Of a stretch of DNA of 64,000 nt, positions 62,869 through 64,000 are shown piece by piece. Source of the DNA: Deltaproteobacteria bacterium (lineage in GTDB: Bacteria > Myxococcota_C > UBA6777). Position numbers and translations under genes: made by a program. Below the pieces are notes generated by a model. The model was not told where the DNA came from, did not search any database, and saw only the letters and a program-made list of their open reading frames with translations. Every line of letters begins with the position of its first letter. The first letter of the stretch is position 1. Location: the NCBI GenBank assembly GCA_006226375.1, contig SBHC01000081.1, positions 372,001 through 436,000 of the forward strand, given 5' to 3'.

Positions 62869-63840
62869 CTAGACCAAGGCTGCCGCTTCTGCCTCGCGTC
62901 CCGTGGTTTCCAGAAGTTTGCGCAAATTGCTCAGGCACGCTTGCCGATCGGGGTGGCCTTTCTCGTACACGTGGTCAAAGATCGCCAACGCTTCACGGAA
63001 CAGAGGTTCGGCAGCGTCAGCGTCTCCCTCCGACATAGCAAGGGCTGCCACATTGTTGAGATTCATTGCATAGTAAGGATGCTGTGAGCCTGCCATCACC
63101 TTCCAGATCCGGGTAACCTCTTCAAAGACTTCACGCGCTTTCCCGCTTTCTCCTTGGACCCGGTAGAGTTGTCCCAAGTTGGTCCAGGCCGTCGCGACCT
63201 GGAGATCATCGTTGCCCAAGTTCTTTTGGAGGATCTTGATGGAGCGTTGAAACATAGCAATGGCTTCATCCCATCGATCTCGGTTGTAGTGCATCTTTGC
63301 ATAATTGTTGAGGAGATTCGCAACGTTTGTATGCTCCGGACCAACCAGAGACTCCCACAAGCGCAGAGAGCGGGCAAAGAAAGACTCTGCTTCATCGTAC
63401 TTTTCCTGCATGCTGCAGTTTTCCGCGATGTACCCGGCATTTTCTGCAACACGTGAGTCCTCAGGCCCAAACACGTCTTCACGAATTGCAAGCGAACGAC
63501 GGAACAATGCCTCAGCTTCTGCGTATCGACCCGCCTGGTAATGGCAGCGAGCCACATTGTTGAGATGGGCTGACAGCTCAGGATCATTGGGTTCAAGAAG
63601 GTTCTCAGCCAAATGCAAGGCCTCACAATACAAGAGTTCGGCCTCGTCCAGCTTCTCCGTGACGGTGTAGAAGTCGGCAAGCACGTTACGAGAAAACACC
63701 CTTCGGGGGTTGTCCTCTCCAAGTTCGTCGGCAACCTGTAAGGCAGATGTCCAACATTGTTCAGCCTCTTCGTACTTGCCCTGCCCAGCCGCGATACGGC
63801 CTCGTTCGATCAAGACGTTCCACTCTTGCTCGTCCACCAT
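62869..63840 (-). CDS. Tetratricopeptide (Kinesin-light-chain-like) protein
   Basis: 323 residues from ATG 63840, 7 nt after GAGG (open upstream to 63996 but no start signal). Six or seven TPRs of the kinesin-light-chain type (42-residue units such as LLEPNDPELSAHLNNVARCHYQAGRYAEAEALFRRSLAIRE). No signal peptide, no other domain. It lies upstream of the rSAM operon with a 246-bp gap, so is probably independent. TPRs of this type act as protein-binding scaffolds. Confidence 0.9.
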   Translation of the reverse strand: MVDEQEWNVLIERGRIAAGQGKYEEAEQCWTSALQVADELGEDNPRRVFSRNVLADFYTVTEKLDEAELLYCEALHLAENLLEPNDPELSAHLNNVARCHYQAGRYAEAEALFRRSLAIREDVFGPEDSRVAENAGYIAENCSMQEKYDEAESFFARSLRLWESLVGPEHTNVANLLNNYAKMHYNRDRWDEAIAMFQRSIKILQKNLGNDDLQVATAWTNLGQLYRVQGESGKAREVFEEVTRIWKVMAGSQHPYYAMNLNNVAALAMSEGDADAAEPLFREALAIFDHVYEKGHPDRQACLSNLRKLLETTGREAEAAALV

Positions 63841-64000
63841 ACTTTTGCCTCTTGGATCACATAACCTGTTGGAGAAATGAATCGAGGTGATTTTGACACA
63901 AAGAAAGGCAAAGTTCCAGCAACAAAGGAAGCACTCAGACATTGTGAAAGTATGCGTCCTCAAAAAACCGATGCCACTTTGTTTCACAACTTGCATTGCA

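Overview
The window (about 53-55% G+C by eye) looks like chromosome of a Myxococcota-like (former deltaproteobacterial) Gram-negative bacterium. The signs are a zinc-ribbon/Ser-Thr kinase/PEGA protein, many large lipoproteins with low-complexity linkers after the lipobox, Cys-rich eukaryote-like modules, an outer-membrane barrel resembling the Myxococcus MXAN_2562 type, CFI-box sorting motifs, HEAT/TPR proteins and a SPASM radical-SAM peptide locus. The genus cannot be named from the sequence.

Layout. 1-2030: 3'-truncated Ser/Thr kinase. 2211-8728: an esterase lipoprotein with an apparently circularly permuted domain, SixA phosphatase, a Cys-rich lipoprotein, FolC and a small NAD(P)-binding protein. 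8732-14085: lipoprotein plus a three-gene set (multi-heme c-type protein, small lipoprotein, Tat-exported DUF1501-like protein). 14230-16104: NarL-type two-component system. 16105-17480: about 1.4 kb with no convincing gene but a strong hairpin. 17481-23877: three co-directional genes, an HTH/DUF6930-like protein, a MoxR AAA+ ATPase and a HEAT-metallopeptidase-VWA protein. 24064-26322: small outer-membrane protein and a His-rich/zinc/SEC-C protein. 26563-37451: lipoprotein/exported protein block including GH57 and starch-binding-like modules. 37624-44321: VTT membrane protein, GNAT, ArgS, an Ig-like protein, a WD40 protein and a small membrane protein. 44371-51505: tight PlsB - thioredoxin - TPR - Mpl operon. 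52018-58658: exported protein, a fused sorting-signal/barrel protein, Asd, a DUF3465-like protein, a lipoprotein and CoaD. 58725-59717: Ala/Pro-rich exported protein. 59743-62622: radical-SAM RiPP-like locus. 62869-63840: TPR protein.

The most interesting part is 59743-62622: a 264-residue repetitive protein with four Met-Tyr-Gly and one Lys-Tyr-Gly motif in Pro/Gly-rich repeats, followed by a seven-cysteine SPASM radical SAM enzyme and two paralogous proteins of about 95 residues. The order and motifs match what is expected for a 'splicease' pathway (PlpX/PlpY type, excising tyramine from X-Tyr-Gly to leave alpha-keto-beta-amino acids); this is inference. Two other unusual architectures are the permuted esterase (2211-4268) and an MXAN_2561/2562-like polyprotein with an internal signal peptide (53293-55569).
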